Below are positions 54,001 through 62,099 of a stretch of 64,000 nt of DNA, one piece after another. The translations under genes were made by a program, and so were the position numbers. The DNA comes from Gari tellinella. Lineage: Eukaryota > Mollusca > Bivalvia > Cardiida > Psammobiidae. The stretch lies in NCBI GenBank assembly GCA_922989275.2, contig OV277866.1:74436328-74500327 (forward strand), in the 5' to 3' direction. Below the pieces are notes generated by a model. The model worked only from the letters and a program-made list of their open reading frames with translations. It ran no database searches and had not been told where the DNA came from. How positions within the stretch are numbered: position 1 is the first letter of the stretch; each line of letters opens with the position of its first letter.

Positions 54001-57000
54001 GAGAAGAGAGAATTACGGTTCTTGTGTACTGCACCTCCTCCTGTCATTCTGTATCACTGTATCAAGTTTCATCAACCTAGGGTGTACCGTTCAAGAGATA
54101 TGCTCCGGACAAAAAAAGCGTGACGGACGGACGGACAAAACACGGACGGACAAAGCGGCGACTATATGCTCCCCCTCTAAAGGGGAGCATAATTACCCAT
54201 TATTTTATAACTACACCTTTGTACACCTCTTATTATTTCTATTCTATGGAACATAGAACAAATGTAGTTTTGAGGTAGAAATTTAGTAATTTTCAAATAT
54301 CTTTCAACAGGTAGCTTAAGGTGGTTCGCGGGTCAGCTTATTCTGTGTCAGAATTCTTTGAAACCTTGATTAAATTGAAATATACCATATGAAGAGTGAA
54401 AAATCGTTAAAATAAATAAAAGTTACAGTGCCGTTTTTTTCTGACAGGACCTTTTGTCGAGAAAAGCTCCTTTTTTAATAAACAGGAATATTTTCTTTAT
54501 AAAATGATATAACTCAATGATTTCTGTACATTCAAGTAAACTGTACAGAGACTATAAGATATTGTGCAAACAAAAAATTTTCATGACATATTTTCTGGAA
54601 ATATCAATATTTTAAAAAAGTCAAATTCGGAAAAAGTCACTAAATCTCAAATTACAAAAAATCTAGTCGTTTAACATACACTAATTTTACTCTTATTAGA
54701 TAGATATTACTTAGTTCTACTAGTCGCAAAAGTTTTATGAAAATCTACAGTGGACTTTACATTTTATACATGATTTCCAGAAATTATGACAAAATGTTAA
54801 CACAAAACGAGTAACCTCCCTTGAGTTCAACTTTAAAATGCCGTCAGCTCTAAATAATACCATAAGTCAAACCTGTTATAAGGGACCATTAAATATGGTA
54901 GCCTGTAGATCTTGGAAGACAGGTGACTGCTTCATACAGAACAAAAGTAATGCATAAAAACTCCTTTAGGATCTATCTTTTAGCATTACTTTTGTCCTGT
55001 GTTAAGCTGCCATCTGTCATGTAGGGTATAAATCCTCACAAAGTTTAGTTGTCACTTGACTATACATGTACTTGCATTTGATACTATTCATTATTACGTG
55101 ACTAAACATATAGCATGTCCTTTGATCACTGCGTTATGGATTAACTAGTCAATAAAATCGGACAATTTATTTTTAAAAAAAGTTTTGAAGCGAGTGGGAA
55201 TCGAACCTAGAACCTTTGCATTGCTAGTCAAACACCGTAACCAACTGCGCTAACAGAGAAGACACTGAATATCATCCAACTTTTCTGTATCTAAATTTTC
55301 TACTATAAGCACGTGCCGAAAAGATCAGGTGAAAGTCATCAGCATTTCCGGAACTCGGGATGCGGCCTGCCCGCTGTCGAACCACCTTAAAGCAGGTAAA
55401 AATTAAAACAGACTGTGCCTTAAGACGCATTCTGCTTTACTTTCAACCTGCTTTAAATGGTCCACTGTCTTCAAAACTAGAAACAGGCTATGGCCTAGAA
55501 GGCTAACATATTCAGAGATAGTGTTCACTCAATTTTGACTGTAGTTACTTAAGTTTTCAAGGATATATGTACACTAGAACACCTTTTAAGGTCACTAAAA
55601 TGAAGTACCGTACATGTACATTTATATCTAAATTTTAAAGACTGTTGAAAGCTTAAAGCAGGATCAAGGAAAAGCAGAATGATCCTTAAGGAGCTTAAAG
55701 AGTTTTTTGCTTACTTTCATATTTTGCTTTAAGCAGCTTATAATCTTTACTTTGATCTTGCTTTATAAGCAGTCATTTGCTTTAAATCACTGAACATTTA
55801 ACCTAATGCAGTCTGCTTTACTGCCAATCTGCTTTAAAGGGACTCGCAACCGGATGGTGTACTTGTCAAAATAAAATAAAATACTCAAATAAAAGCAAAT
55901 TTGTGGCATTATTTGGCTTCTGACATTAAAAAAATATGATCAGTCCAAAAAAAGTCTCAAGAATCGTCACCGAATCTTAGATTTTTAGATATTTTCCATC
56001 GTTTTTCTATACCGACTAGTAGACGGTATAGTTGTTGTTGTTGCTTCTCTACACGGGCTCAGACATAAACACGAGCCCAATTACGACGTTGTATGCACTT
56101 TCGATCGCAACACATTGAAATACTTTAAATCGATCCGAGATAAACGGATAGTTCCGTGGTCCATTGGTCTAAGCGGTTTCCCCTATTTTGCCTTCTGTCC
56201 GCCAATGCCGGGCCCCGGGTTCGATTCCCACCAGAGACCAATAATTTTTTTTATTGAAATACATTTTTTTAAACAGAATTTCTTATCCTAAACTAATTCT
56301 TTACCATTTATATAAGCGTTTGACACATATTTACAAATTACTATTTTTAATGCACCATCTGGTTGCGAGTCGCTTTAAGTGGTAAACCGTCTTTAAAACA
56401 GAATACATATTTTGGGTAAATGGTTAAAGCATGCTGCTAATTATAAACATCACCCCATCCCGAATCATTTTTACTAAAGGAAATATAACAAGAGGGCCTG
56501 AAGGCCCTGATATCGCTCACCTGTTATAATGAAGCCTGATAGCTTTACCTTTGAATTTCTTCTGTTTTATTCTAAATCCATTCAAACTTGTAGTATAGCA
56601 TGTAAACAACATTGGAATACAAAAGTCTCTAGTAAAGTAGAGTACATGTATATCAAGGGCAGATAACTAGAGTCTAGAGCCTATATAATACTGAAATTAA
56701 GCCTTTTCTAGCATTTCAAATTATATCAAGGGCAGATAACTCTTGCCACAATAATCAGATTTCAACAATAATTGCACTCCTTCCAGAACTTACAGCTATA
56801 TACATTGTGTGCAAGTATAGTTAAAATCCATTCAAAACTAGTTGCACGAGTGTAAACACTGTTAGATATGACATTTTCAGCAATTCAAGGGCAGATTACT
56901 CTTGACCCATTTGTCCGATTTCAAACATAATCGAACTCATTTGAACTCACGTAGTCATTTACGATCTTAGCAAGTTTGAGAAAGATTGAATAAAAATTGT

Positions 57001-58746
57001 GGCCTCTAGAGTGTAAACACCCTTAAATATGGCATTTGTAGCAATTCAAAGGTAGATAACTCTTGACCTATTAGTCTGATTTCAACCATAATAGAAATCA
57101 TTTGAACTCTTATGGTAATATACAATCTGAGCAGGTGTCACTAGTGTGGGAACTGGGAAAGATTGAATAAAAATTGTGGCCGCTAGAGTGTAAACAATGT
57201 TAAATGTGGCATTTTAAGCAATTTAAAGGTAAATAACTCTAGAACTATTGGTCAGATTTCAACCATAATCGAACTCATCCGAACTCTTATGGTCACATTC
57301 AATCTGAGCAAGTTTGAGAAAGATTCTATAAAAATTGTGGCCTCTAGAGTGTAAACACTTAAATTGTTGACGCCGGACGACGCACACCACACGCCGGACG
57401 CCGGACATTCAAGGATTGCAAAAGCTCACCCTGAGCTAGCTCAGGTGAGCTAAAAAGCCACGAATTATCCCAAATCTATGTCATAAGTTTCAACATGGAA
57501 TTTGCTTCATTGTATAGCTGTGTCAGTCTAAATATTTTGACACAGAAAGTCATTGGCCTTTGTGTAAGGTTTCTATGCTAGTATGTACATGTATACCTAC
57601 TGGTGAAAACTGGCAGCTGTAACAGTGTCTCCTCCCCCTGATGTTAGAAACCTGAAAGAAAACAAAGATAGTACAGTACTCTCTCTCTACAACAACCCCT
57701 AATGGGATACACAGATTGTGTATGTTGGGAGGGAGAATAAATACCTCTAGAGTGCTGATTATAATTTAGCTTACATTTGCAAACAGTTCAAACCCAGATC
57801 AGGCGCCGAGTCACGCGGCATCTGATCTGGGTTCAAACTGAATATAGTGGAACTATTTTCTTCAATCAACCAGTGAAAGAATAAATTAAAGGTGTAAAAA
57901 GGCATATTTATGGCGTAACAGTAATAGGTTAGGTAAACAGTAATCCTGTGGACTTGATGTTTTTGTATTAACTATTGACTGTTAACATATTCAACCCTAG
58001 CGACGAATATACTCGTCATGAACAAATCATATACCTATATATCAAGAGTAAACTTGTCCTATGCAAACAGTGTAGATCCTGATCAGGATCTACCCTGTTT
58101 GTCCTTTTTTAAAATATTGTTAAAAACCACCCTTATTGTTCAAAAATGGACTAAATTTGATTATTAATTGGAAAAGTCCATTTAACGTTTCAGAGGTGAA
58201 TGAGTTAATTAACCCTTTGAACCCTAGTCCCGCATATAGGCGTCCTTTTCAAACAGTGTACATGTGAATAGTACACTTGTCCTATGCAAACAGTGAAGAC
58301 CCAGATCAGAGGGCTCCGAAAGGAGCCCTCTGATCAGGGTCTTCACTGTTTGTCATAATGCCAAACATTGACAAAAACAACCCTTAAAAGTCAGAAATGG
58401 ACTAGACTAAAATGGAAACTGGAATTGTCCATTTAAAGTTTCAGGGAGGAAAGAGTTAATTAATAAAAATATTGATTATTGATAGATACTAGCCAGATTA
58501 TCGGGTTGATCCCACCACTACTGAACCAAGATATTACTGAAGAAATTGAAATTTTAAATTAGAATTTTTACCTTCCAAAGTATTTATAGGCGCTTTTCTT
58601 GTTTAGTTGAGTAACGGATGGTCCGAGAATTATGCAGTTCTCAAACAATTTGTAAGAGCGAACGATTCTCTTCATTTGTGCATAATCCTGTGCAAGTTGT
58701 TCTGGTGCCAAACTGAGCTTGATCAAATGGTAGAAGGAATTGGGCT
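41859..58746 (-). CDS. HPSE-like: Heparanase-like gene B (exons 4-10; 5' part outside window)
   Basis: Second GH79 heparanase paralogue, head-to-tail upstream of gene A. Exons are 58572-58746, 57601-57651, 51960-52160, 51473-51587, 46104-46219, 45044-45187 and 41859-42018. Exon lengths equal those of gene A from exon 5 to the stop (51, 201, 115, 116, 144 and 160 nt). Both catalytic positions are retained, as (E)PNSF and WIGETSS. The loop after the nucleophile differs sharply: AVGALHEA replaces the YGGG pattern, and FDPLP is replaced by LKPRT. Exons 1-3 were not found in 58747-64000, so intron 3 must exceed 5 kb. All seven exons are open with usable splice sites, so I call it a gene rather than a relic. 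Confidence 0.88.
42980..43471. mobile_element. Family A MITE containing another family A MITE
   Basis: The outer copy CCCATTACCCCATAGCCTG ... TATGGGGTAATGG is interrupted after TTTTCATGACTG; the rest (GGGGAATTATTTTCTTAAG) resumes at 43403. The inner copy is 43156-43398. Confidence 0.82.
43156..43398. mobile_element. Inner family A MITE (CCCTTTCCC subfamily)
   Basis: CCCTTTCCCCCATAGAAGCG ... TATGGGGGAAAGGG between TTAA at 43152-43155 and 43399-43402. The second independent A-in-A insertion. Confidence 0.84.
43872..43930. repeat. Hairpin AAACAGTTTGGATCCAGAT type
   Basis: CAAATAGTTTGGATCCAGAT and its inverse ATCTGGATCCAAACTGTTTG around TGCAGCATTATGTTGCA. A relative lies at about 38027-38091. 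Confidence 0.6.
44707..44950. mobile_element. Family A MITE
   Basis: CTCATTATCCCATAGCCTG ... TATGGGGTAATGGG between TTAA copies, 94 bp below exon 9 of gene B. Confidence 0.82.
45044..45187 (-). CDS. HPSE-like: Gene B exon 9
   Basis: Acceptor GTTCAG|A, then SGYSSGSVVIYVMNLYDTDR and HVYSMEPNHGSLDA(K); strong donor GCCAA|GTAAGT. It is 144 nt and helped fix the donor of exon 9 in gene A. Confidence 0.92.
45245..45489. mobile_element. Family B-related MITE
   Basis: TTAACTCATTCACCCCTG ... TAGGGTTGAATGTGTTAA, central GATCAGAGGACGG hairpin. It lies 58 bp upstream of exon 9 of gene B and is followed directly by a family A copy. Confidence 0.65.
45494..45705. mobile_element. Family A MITE with core deletion
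   Basis: CCCTTTACTCTATAGATACA ... ATTATTGGGTAACTGG; the left hairpin arm is shortened. Confidence 0.7.
46104..46219 (-). CDS. HPSE-like: Gene B exon 8
   Basis: Acceptor TTTTCAG|GATTACTGG, encoding DYWLTLLYKLLIGSKVLQVL and VRAYAHCTSTS(R); donor AGCAG|GTACTC. It is 116 nt as in gene A. Confidence 0.92.
46741..47443. repeat. Pearl-like element inserted in C1, CCGGGGGCATAA ends
   Basis: Starts TTATGCCCCCGG and ends CCGGGGGCATAA; two units of about 174 bp (TAAGTCCAAAT...GGTCAAGGTCAAAATCAAGG); ACGGACGGACG tract near the right. Absent from C2. It is itself interrupted by a palindromic insert at about 47130-47388. Confidence 0.75.
47130..47388. repeat. Palindrome-ended insert
   Basis: CGCTACGATACTTATGTGGC at the left and AGCCACATAAGTATCCTAGC at the right invert each other. 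Contains GGCCAGGTTAATGTC repeats and CTAACCCTACCCCTAACCCT. Confidence 0.6.
47466..47535 (+). other. tRNA-like segment in C1
   Basis: Counterpart of the segment in C2: TAGGGCAGTTGG for box A, GGTTCTATTCTC for a decayed box B, loop CTTGCAA. More degraded than the C2 copy. Confidence 0.6.
48267..49486. repeat. Pearl-like element inserted in C1, boundaries fixed
   Basis: CAAGAGCCCCATGGGGC to GGCTCAGGTGAGCTA. C2 carries the uninserted sequence (CCTGTCAG, seven A, CGGC), so the element entered an A run. Internal units contain GCTCTGGCC and TGATAGAGGACCTG at about 300 bp spacing. Confidence 0.87.
49709..51115. repeat. Pearl-like element, ~300 bp units
   Basis: Left end CAAGAGGGCCAGAATGGCCC, TCGCTCACCTG; units with GTGACCCCCGGGG, TTTGATAGAGGACCTGTAGA and TGTACTATGGTTTCAGACAA; right hairpin GAGCACTTTGTGCTCAGGTG. 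Intron 7 of gene B. Confidence 0.82.
51473..51587 (-). CDS. HPSE-like: Gene B exon 7
   Basis: Acceptor TTTTCAG|G, then WLDKLGVTTSGGVDVLIRQS and GGVNSLIDRDTLKPRT, donor AGAACA|GTATGT, phase 0. The last residues diverge from the conserved ENFDPLP of the family. Confidence 0.88.
51622..51672 (-). repeat. 3' tail fragment of the same SINE type
   Basis: AAAGCGACGTAAAAT followed by ATCAAAT repeats on the minus strand matches the SINE tail at 31852. Only the tail is present; a family A MITE follows directly. Confidence 0.5.
51681..51938. mobile_element. Family A MITE with core deletion
   Basis: ACCCCTAAGAAGTGCC ... TATTTATGGGGTAATGTGTTAA; the hairpin middle is partly lost. It lies about 20 bp below exon 6 of gene B. 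Confidence 0.65.
51960..52160 (-). CDS. HPSE-like: Gene B exon 6 (catalytic nucleophile)
   Basis: Acceptor ATTTCAG|G, then YYLGNKSATVEMYTDPNVLN and AQLWIGETSSAVGALHEAAS, donor TTTAT|GTAAGT. The nucleophile Glu is kept, but the Tyr-Gly-Gly-Gly loop that follows it in gene A and vertebrates is lost, which could alter the substrate cleft. Confidence 0.92.
52224..53253. repeat. Pearl-like element, ~161 bp units
   Basis: Left end CAAGCGGGCCTGAAGGCCCT, TCGCTCACCTG; units with CCTCTAGAGTGTAAACAC and GCAATTCAAAGGTAGATAAC; right hairpin GAGCTAGATCAGGTGAGCTA. Intron 5 of gene B. Confidence 0.83.
53255..54192. repeat. Pearl-like element, ~157 bp units, GGGGAGCATAA end
   Basis: Units with GAGATATGCTCCGGACAAAA and AAAAAGGGAGATAATTCA, spacing 154-159 bp, then GACGGACGGACGGACAAAAC and the hairpin GCTCCCCCTCTAAAGGGGAG. 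It abuts the previous element without a gap. Confidence 0.8.
54320..55386. mobile_element. Element C2: TTAA-flanked TIR element with tRNA-like segment
   Basis: 1067 bp between TTAA at 54316-54319 and 55387-55390, with ends GGTGGTTCGCGGG and TGTCGAACCACC. It is the insertion-free relative of C1, in the opposite orientation, and is inserted at the equivalent internal TTAA (GTAGC-TTAA-AGCAGG) of another family A MITE. It lies in intron 5 of gene B. Confidence 0.87.
55189..55262 (-). other. tRNA-like segment in C2
   Basis: Minus strand: TAGCGCAGTTGG fits the Pol III A box, and GGTTCGATTCC fits the B box at normal tRNA spacing. The anticodon loop position reads CTAGCAA (AGC, Ala-like). The T stem pairs poorly and no acceptor stem is clear, so it is a tRNA relic or promoter module rather than a functional tRNA gene. 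Confidence 0.7.
55838..56374. mobile_element. Element D2: 537 bp TTAA-flanked TIR element with tRNA-like segment
   Basis: TIRs AGGGACTCGCAACC and GGTTGCGAGTCGCT, flanked by TTAA at 55834-55837 and 56375-56378. It sits at an internal TTAA of a family A MITE remnant (CTGCT-TTAA-GTGG). No ORF. It lies in intron 5 of gene B. Confidence 0.85.
56151..56239 (+). other. tRNA-like segment in D2
   Basis: TGGTCCATTGGTCTAAGCGG resembles a tRNA D arm and A box. GGGTTCGATTCCCACC gives a perfect B box with a pairing T stem. The length, with a long variable part, suggests a class II (Leu/Ser-type) origin. An acceptor stem is not evident. Confidence 0.7.
56489..57453. repeat. Pearl-like element, ~161 bp units
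   Basis: Left end CAAGAGGGCCTGAAGGCCCT, TCGCTCACCTG; units as in 52224; CGCCGGACG tract; right hairpin GAGCTAGCTCAGGTGAGCTA. It lies 148 bp below exon 5 of gene B. Confidence 0.85.
57601..57651 (-). CDS. HPSE-like: Gene B exon 5 (51 nt)
   Basis: CTTTCAG|G to CACCA|GTAGGT, encoding (R)FLTSGGGDTVTAASFH(Q). It is the same length and phase as exon 5 of gene A. Confidence 0.88.
58213..58455. mobile_element. TTAA-flanked MITE, family B (recent copy)
   Basis: 243 bp between TTAA at 58209-58212 and 58456-58459, in intron 4 of gene B about 115 bp from exon 4. Near-identical to 41503-41745. Confidence 0.88.
58572..58746 (-). CDS. HPSE-like: Gene B exon 4
   Basis: Acceptor TTTACAG|AG completes the proton-donor Glu, then PNSFYHLIKLSLAPEQLA and CIILGPSVTQLNKKSAYKYF(GR); donor GGAAG|GTAAAA. 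It has the same entry and exit phases as exon 4a/4b of gene A. The Lys-rich end (NKKSAYK) is nearer to the basic human heparin-binding stretch than either gene A version. Confidence 0.88.
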
Positions 58747-58810
58747 CTGTAAAGCATGAAGCATGTTGAGAAATAACTCACTGAAGCAGTATAATATGAG
58801 GTTATTTAAC

Positions 58811-58955
58811 AGTGTTGAGAACAATACTGAATTCTATTGGACGAGTACACAGCAGTCATAACCATATTTGGACGAGGCGATAGCCGAGTCCAATACGGAT
58901 TATGACTGCTGTGTTCGAGTCCAATTGAATTCAGTATTGTACTCTACACTGTTCA
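58811..58955. repeat. Long palindrome next to exon 4 of gene B
   Basis: AGTGTTGAGAACAATACTGA, ATTGGACGAGTACACAGCAG and TCATAACC mirror GGTTATGA-like, CTGCTGTGTTCGAGTCCAAT and TCAGTATTGTACTCTACACT. Single elements of it recur up to about 59575. Confidence 0.65.
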
Positions 58956-59070
58956 ATTACCTCTTTATTTCACACCATAAAATTATAAAATGACAAAAGA
59001 AACTACATGCAATTTTTCCTTTTCCTTCTATAGCCAAGCCTTTGACTTCGCAATTTCCAAAAACAAAATA

Positions 59071-59403
59071 CAGTGTTCCCTCCCTACACCGGCCCTCCCA
59101 TTACAACAACCCTTGTTGCAGTTCCCTAAACAGGAAAATTGTGTCTAGCTCTTTTCATGGCTGCAATACCATCTGCTTAAATTTGTTGACTGCTTTTTTT
59201 CTGAAAGTCACATACATAAGTTGACGTTTTGATAGAATAATAAAATTATGAGTGACAAACCGTGTTACGCGGCGTCTGATATGGATTAAAGCTGTTTGCA
59301 AATTAAAGCGAAGTCTTATTTTTTCCTCCAAATAACGACTCTCTCAGAGCAACACACACAATCTGTGTCTCCAATTGGGTGTCGTTGCAGAGATGGAGCA
59401 CTG
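59071..59403. mobile_element. CAGTGTTCCCTC-family MITE
   Basis: CAGTGTTCCCTCCCTACACC ... GAGATGGAGCACTG flanked by TA. It lies inside a larger palindromic region (58811-59575). Confidence 0.8.
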
Positions 59404-59616
59404 TAGCAGACAAAGGTGAAAAGCCAAGGGAAGTTACTCTTAACAGAGTGTCGGAAGAGTTGTCCAGTCCAATACGAAAATGATATGGATTTTCTGGATC
59501 CGAGTCCAATATGAGAAAAATGTGGCCTTCTTCGATCGTTTTTTCACAATTCAGTACAATACTGGTTTCTCTTGTACCGTCGTGTGGCAGAAAGAGGGAC
59601 TTCCGATTGGTTTAAT

Positions 59617-61150
59617 CAGGGCACGACAAATTTCATGAAAAGCTGGTTGCCCATAGGGCAACCAAAATTATTTTCTGGTTGCCCTGAATTTATCACACAA
59701 AAGATGTCCCAAATTAACCCGTTTAATTCAAACCCTTCATAGATGTACCAGATTAACCTTTTTAATTAAAACCCTTAATTCACAGCTTTTAGAATACTCA
59801 AAAGGAAATATGCAACACCTCTCCCTGGATCTCATCAGGCAGGTGAAATTATTAGCATTGGATAATACATAGACATAGATAATACAGATCAATCATCATC
59901 ATCTCCTGATACTGATAGGCTGTCACTTTTTTTTTGGTTTATATTATTCATGTTTTTTCATTCTTAAATTTGAAATTTAGTTACTATTTCTTAACATCTC
60001 TATATATCTCTCACACCTTTTCTTTCAACAGCTGTAGCAGTAGCATTGTAATTTTAAAAATCTATCTCAGTCTCACCCTTCAAATTTATTAATTGACAGT
60101 ATCAGGGGATTTCATAGGAGAACTAAGATGTAAGTTTTCTGCGTTCTTACATTCCGCACGGGGGCAGGGGCTCATGGTTTATTCATATCCACATTTTCTG
60201 GAAGTGACTTTCAGTTTGACTGAAGTAACTACACTTAAAAAAACAAAATAAAAGTTCACGTTTTTCTGCCCATATTATTACACTCTCGAGTGATCGGATC
60301 CGTTTTTTTATCATTATTATTTGCTTTCCGAAAATTCACCAAACAAGTTTTTTACTTTACAAACTTCGAGGAAGACACCCCAAGTCCAACATTTCATTTG
60401 CGAACAAAACTATGTTAAAGTCCATAATTACTGCACCTACCTTTGAAAGTTATTATTAAGACTTGAAAATCGCTGGTAAAACATATTTATTGCCAGCACA
60501 ATGTTTAATCTTATTTGACAGTGTTTCATTGTACTTTCATTTTTATAGGAAATCCTATATTCATCTTTTTCATATCATTCGGAGCTCCCCAGGTGTTATC
60601 GCTGAATTTACTGACTGGTTCACAAAAAGTTAACTAAATGTACCAGTCTGTGTTTATAAAATTCTTCTGCGATAAATTTAGAAGTATGCCGAATGTATCC
60701 ACGAGATTGTTTACACAAAATGACAAGCTCAGCATGGTGTTTGATCAAGCGTGAACTGCTAATTGGGGTGTGTTATCGCTAATCCACAAGAATCCTTTGT
60801 AACTGTTCTACCCTACAGACAAAGATAAGTGTCCACAGGGGTCTTAATTAATCGGCAAATTTGTTGCACACTTTCAATATTTATGGCTTTAGTCTGATAC
60901 TTCAGTCCATGTAGATGCAGTACCGCTAGACAGTAGTAGACACAAGGTCTTACTGTTACGAAATGCAACTAGTAGATGACTCGCACGGCATTATTCTGAC
61001 ATATTGAAATTTTCCAAAAGTGAAATAATCCGGGCATCTTAAAATGGAATTAAAGGGTTGCCCGCCGGGCAGCAGTTTGAAAAATATGGTTGCCCAAGCT
61101 AAACATTTGGTTGCCAGCCGGGCTCCGGGCACAGGATTTGTCGTGCCCTG
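59617..61150. mobile_element. hAT-like nonautonomous DNA transposon (1534 bp)
   Basis: Starts CAGGGCACGACAAAT and ends ATTTGTCGTGCCCTG, flanked by GTTTAAT on both sides (59610-59616 and 61151-61157). Subterminal GGTTGCCC motifs are repeated and inverted near both ends. CAGGG ends and a 7-8 bp duplication fit hAT; no transposase ORF is visible. Confidence 0.75.
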
Positions 61151-61186
61151 GTTTAATCTATGTAGGTGTGAAATAAAGATGTTCAA

Positions 61187-61414
61187 CCCATTACCCTATA
61201 GCCTGTTTCTAGTATTGAAGATAGGTAAACACTTAAAGTAGGTTCAAAGGAAAGCAGGATGGGCCCTCTGATTTACTTTCAGCCTACTTTAATCTGCAAA
61301 GGTATAGAAAATATTTCATATTATGAGTATTCATGACTAAAAATTGGAACTATTTTCTTTAGTAAAGGAATAAATTAACCGTATAAATCGACATATTCAT
61401 GGAGTAATTTGTTA
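61187..61414. mobile_element. Family A MITE, diverged
   Basis: CCCATTACCCTATAGCCTG ... TTCATGGAGTAATTTGTTAA, with a degraded core (GGAAAGCAGGATGGGCCC). It starts 36 bp after the hAT-like element. Confidence 0.68.
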
Positions 61415-61548
61415 AAGCCAGATGATCAATTCATATGGAAAATACATGTAATTGATATCTGTATATGAGAAAGGTGGGAGCTTAATGCAGAACAATTTAA
61501 CTAGAGATGTGGCTGTGTCTTTTAGATACATTTGACTCCCACTATATA

Positions 61549-61730
61549 CAATCAAACCTATCTATCACTATCACTTTAATTGTGCTAATTATTAGGTCAC
61601 TGCTTAAAGCAAGGTGAACATAAAGGAGCTTCCTGTTTTACATTCATCTTGCTTTAAGCTGCCACCTGTCTTTTATGCAATTAATTGGCCTTTTATTTTA
61701 GTGGTTGTAAGTATAGAGAGGTTTGACTGT
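61549..61730. mobile_element. Degenerate pogo-like MITE
   Basis: CAATCAAACCTATCTATCAC ... AGAGAGGTTTGACTG with the family's inner CTGCTTAAAGC and CTTGCTTTAAGCTG motifs. The arms have diverged. Confidence 0.65.
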
Positions 61731-61910
61731 AGTTGAATGTGGATGAAAAACAGATACATGGCTGGGGCTGTAAGACATGATTCCCCCTAGCTATATTAAC
61801 TGCATGTGTGAAAAATTATTAAGTTCCACAGTAGTGCATCAATTTGCATTGGCATAAAGATTATTAAGTTCTAAGTTCTTCAACTTCCATAATTGGTAAA
61901 TATCAATGAC

Positions 61911-62099
61911 CAGGGCGCCAGATAAATGGGAGTAAACTAAATTCAACATTTTCTGACTCATTTTAGCACCAAATCCTATGGTGTCACTACTCATTAGAAT
62001 TGTCTCTTCGAGACAATTCTAATGAGTAGTGACACCATAGGGTTTAAAGCAAAAATAATGATTTTAGTTTTTGAAATACTCCCCTTATCTGGAGCCCTG
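61911..62099. mobile_element. CAGGGCTCC-family MITE
   Basis: 189 bp flanked by AATGAC on both sides (61905-61910 and 62100-62105). It has a perfect central hairpin at about 61972-62045. Confidence 0.85.

Larger units (their letters stand above)
54195..55507. mobile_element. Family A MITE split by element C2
   Basis: Left part CCCATTATTTTATAACTACA to CAACAGGTAGC, right part AGCAGGTAAAAATTAAAACA to GGCTATGGCCTAGAAGGC; C2 lies at the equivalent TTAA. Confidence 0.7.

Noticed and set aside
53869..54123. 84-residue plus-strand open frame, and similar ones at 52859-53209
   Set aside because: Produced by tandem repeat units of pearl-like elements; the repeated peptide is a by-product of the DNA repeat.
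55189..55262. Functional tRNA-Ala gene
   Set aside because: A and B boxes fit, but the T stem does not pair properly and no acceptor stem is visible; a related decayed copy sits in element C1.
59303..59509. Possible missing exon of gene B (68-residue minus frame)
   Set aside because: No match to exons 1-3 of heparanase, and it overlaps a MITE end.
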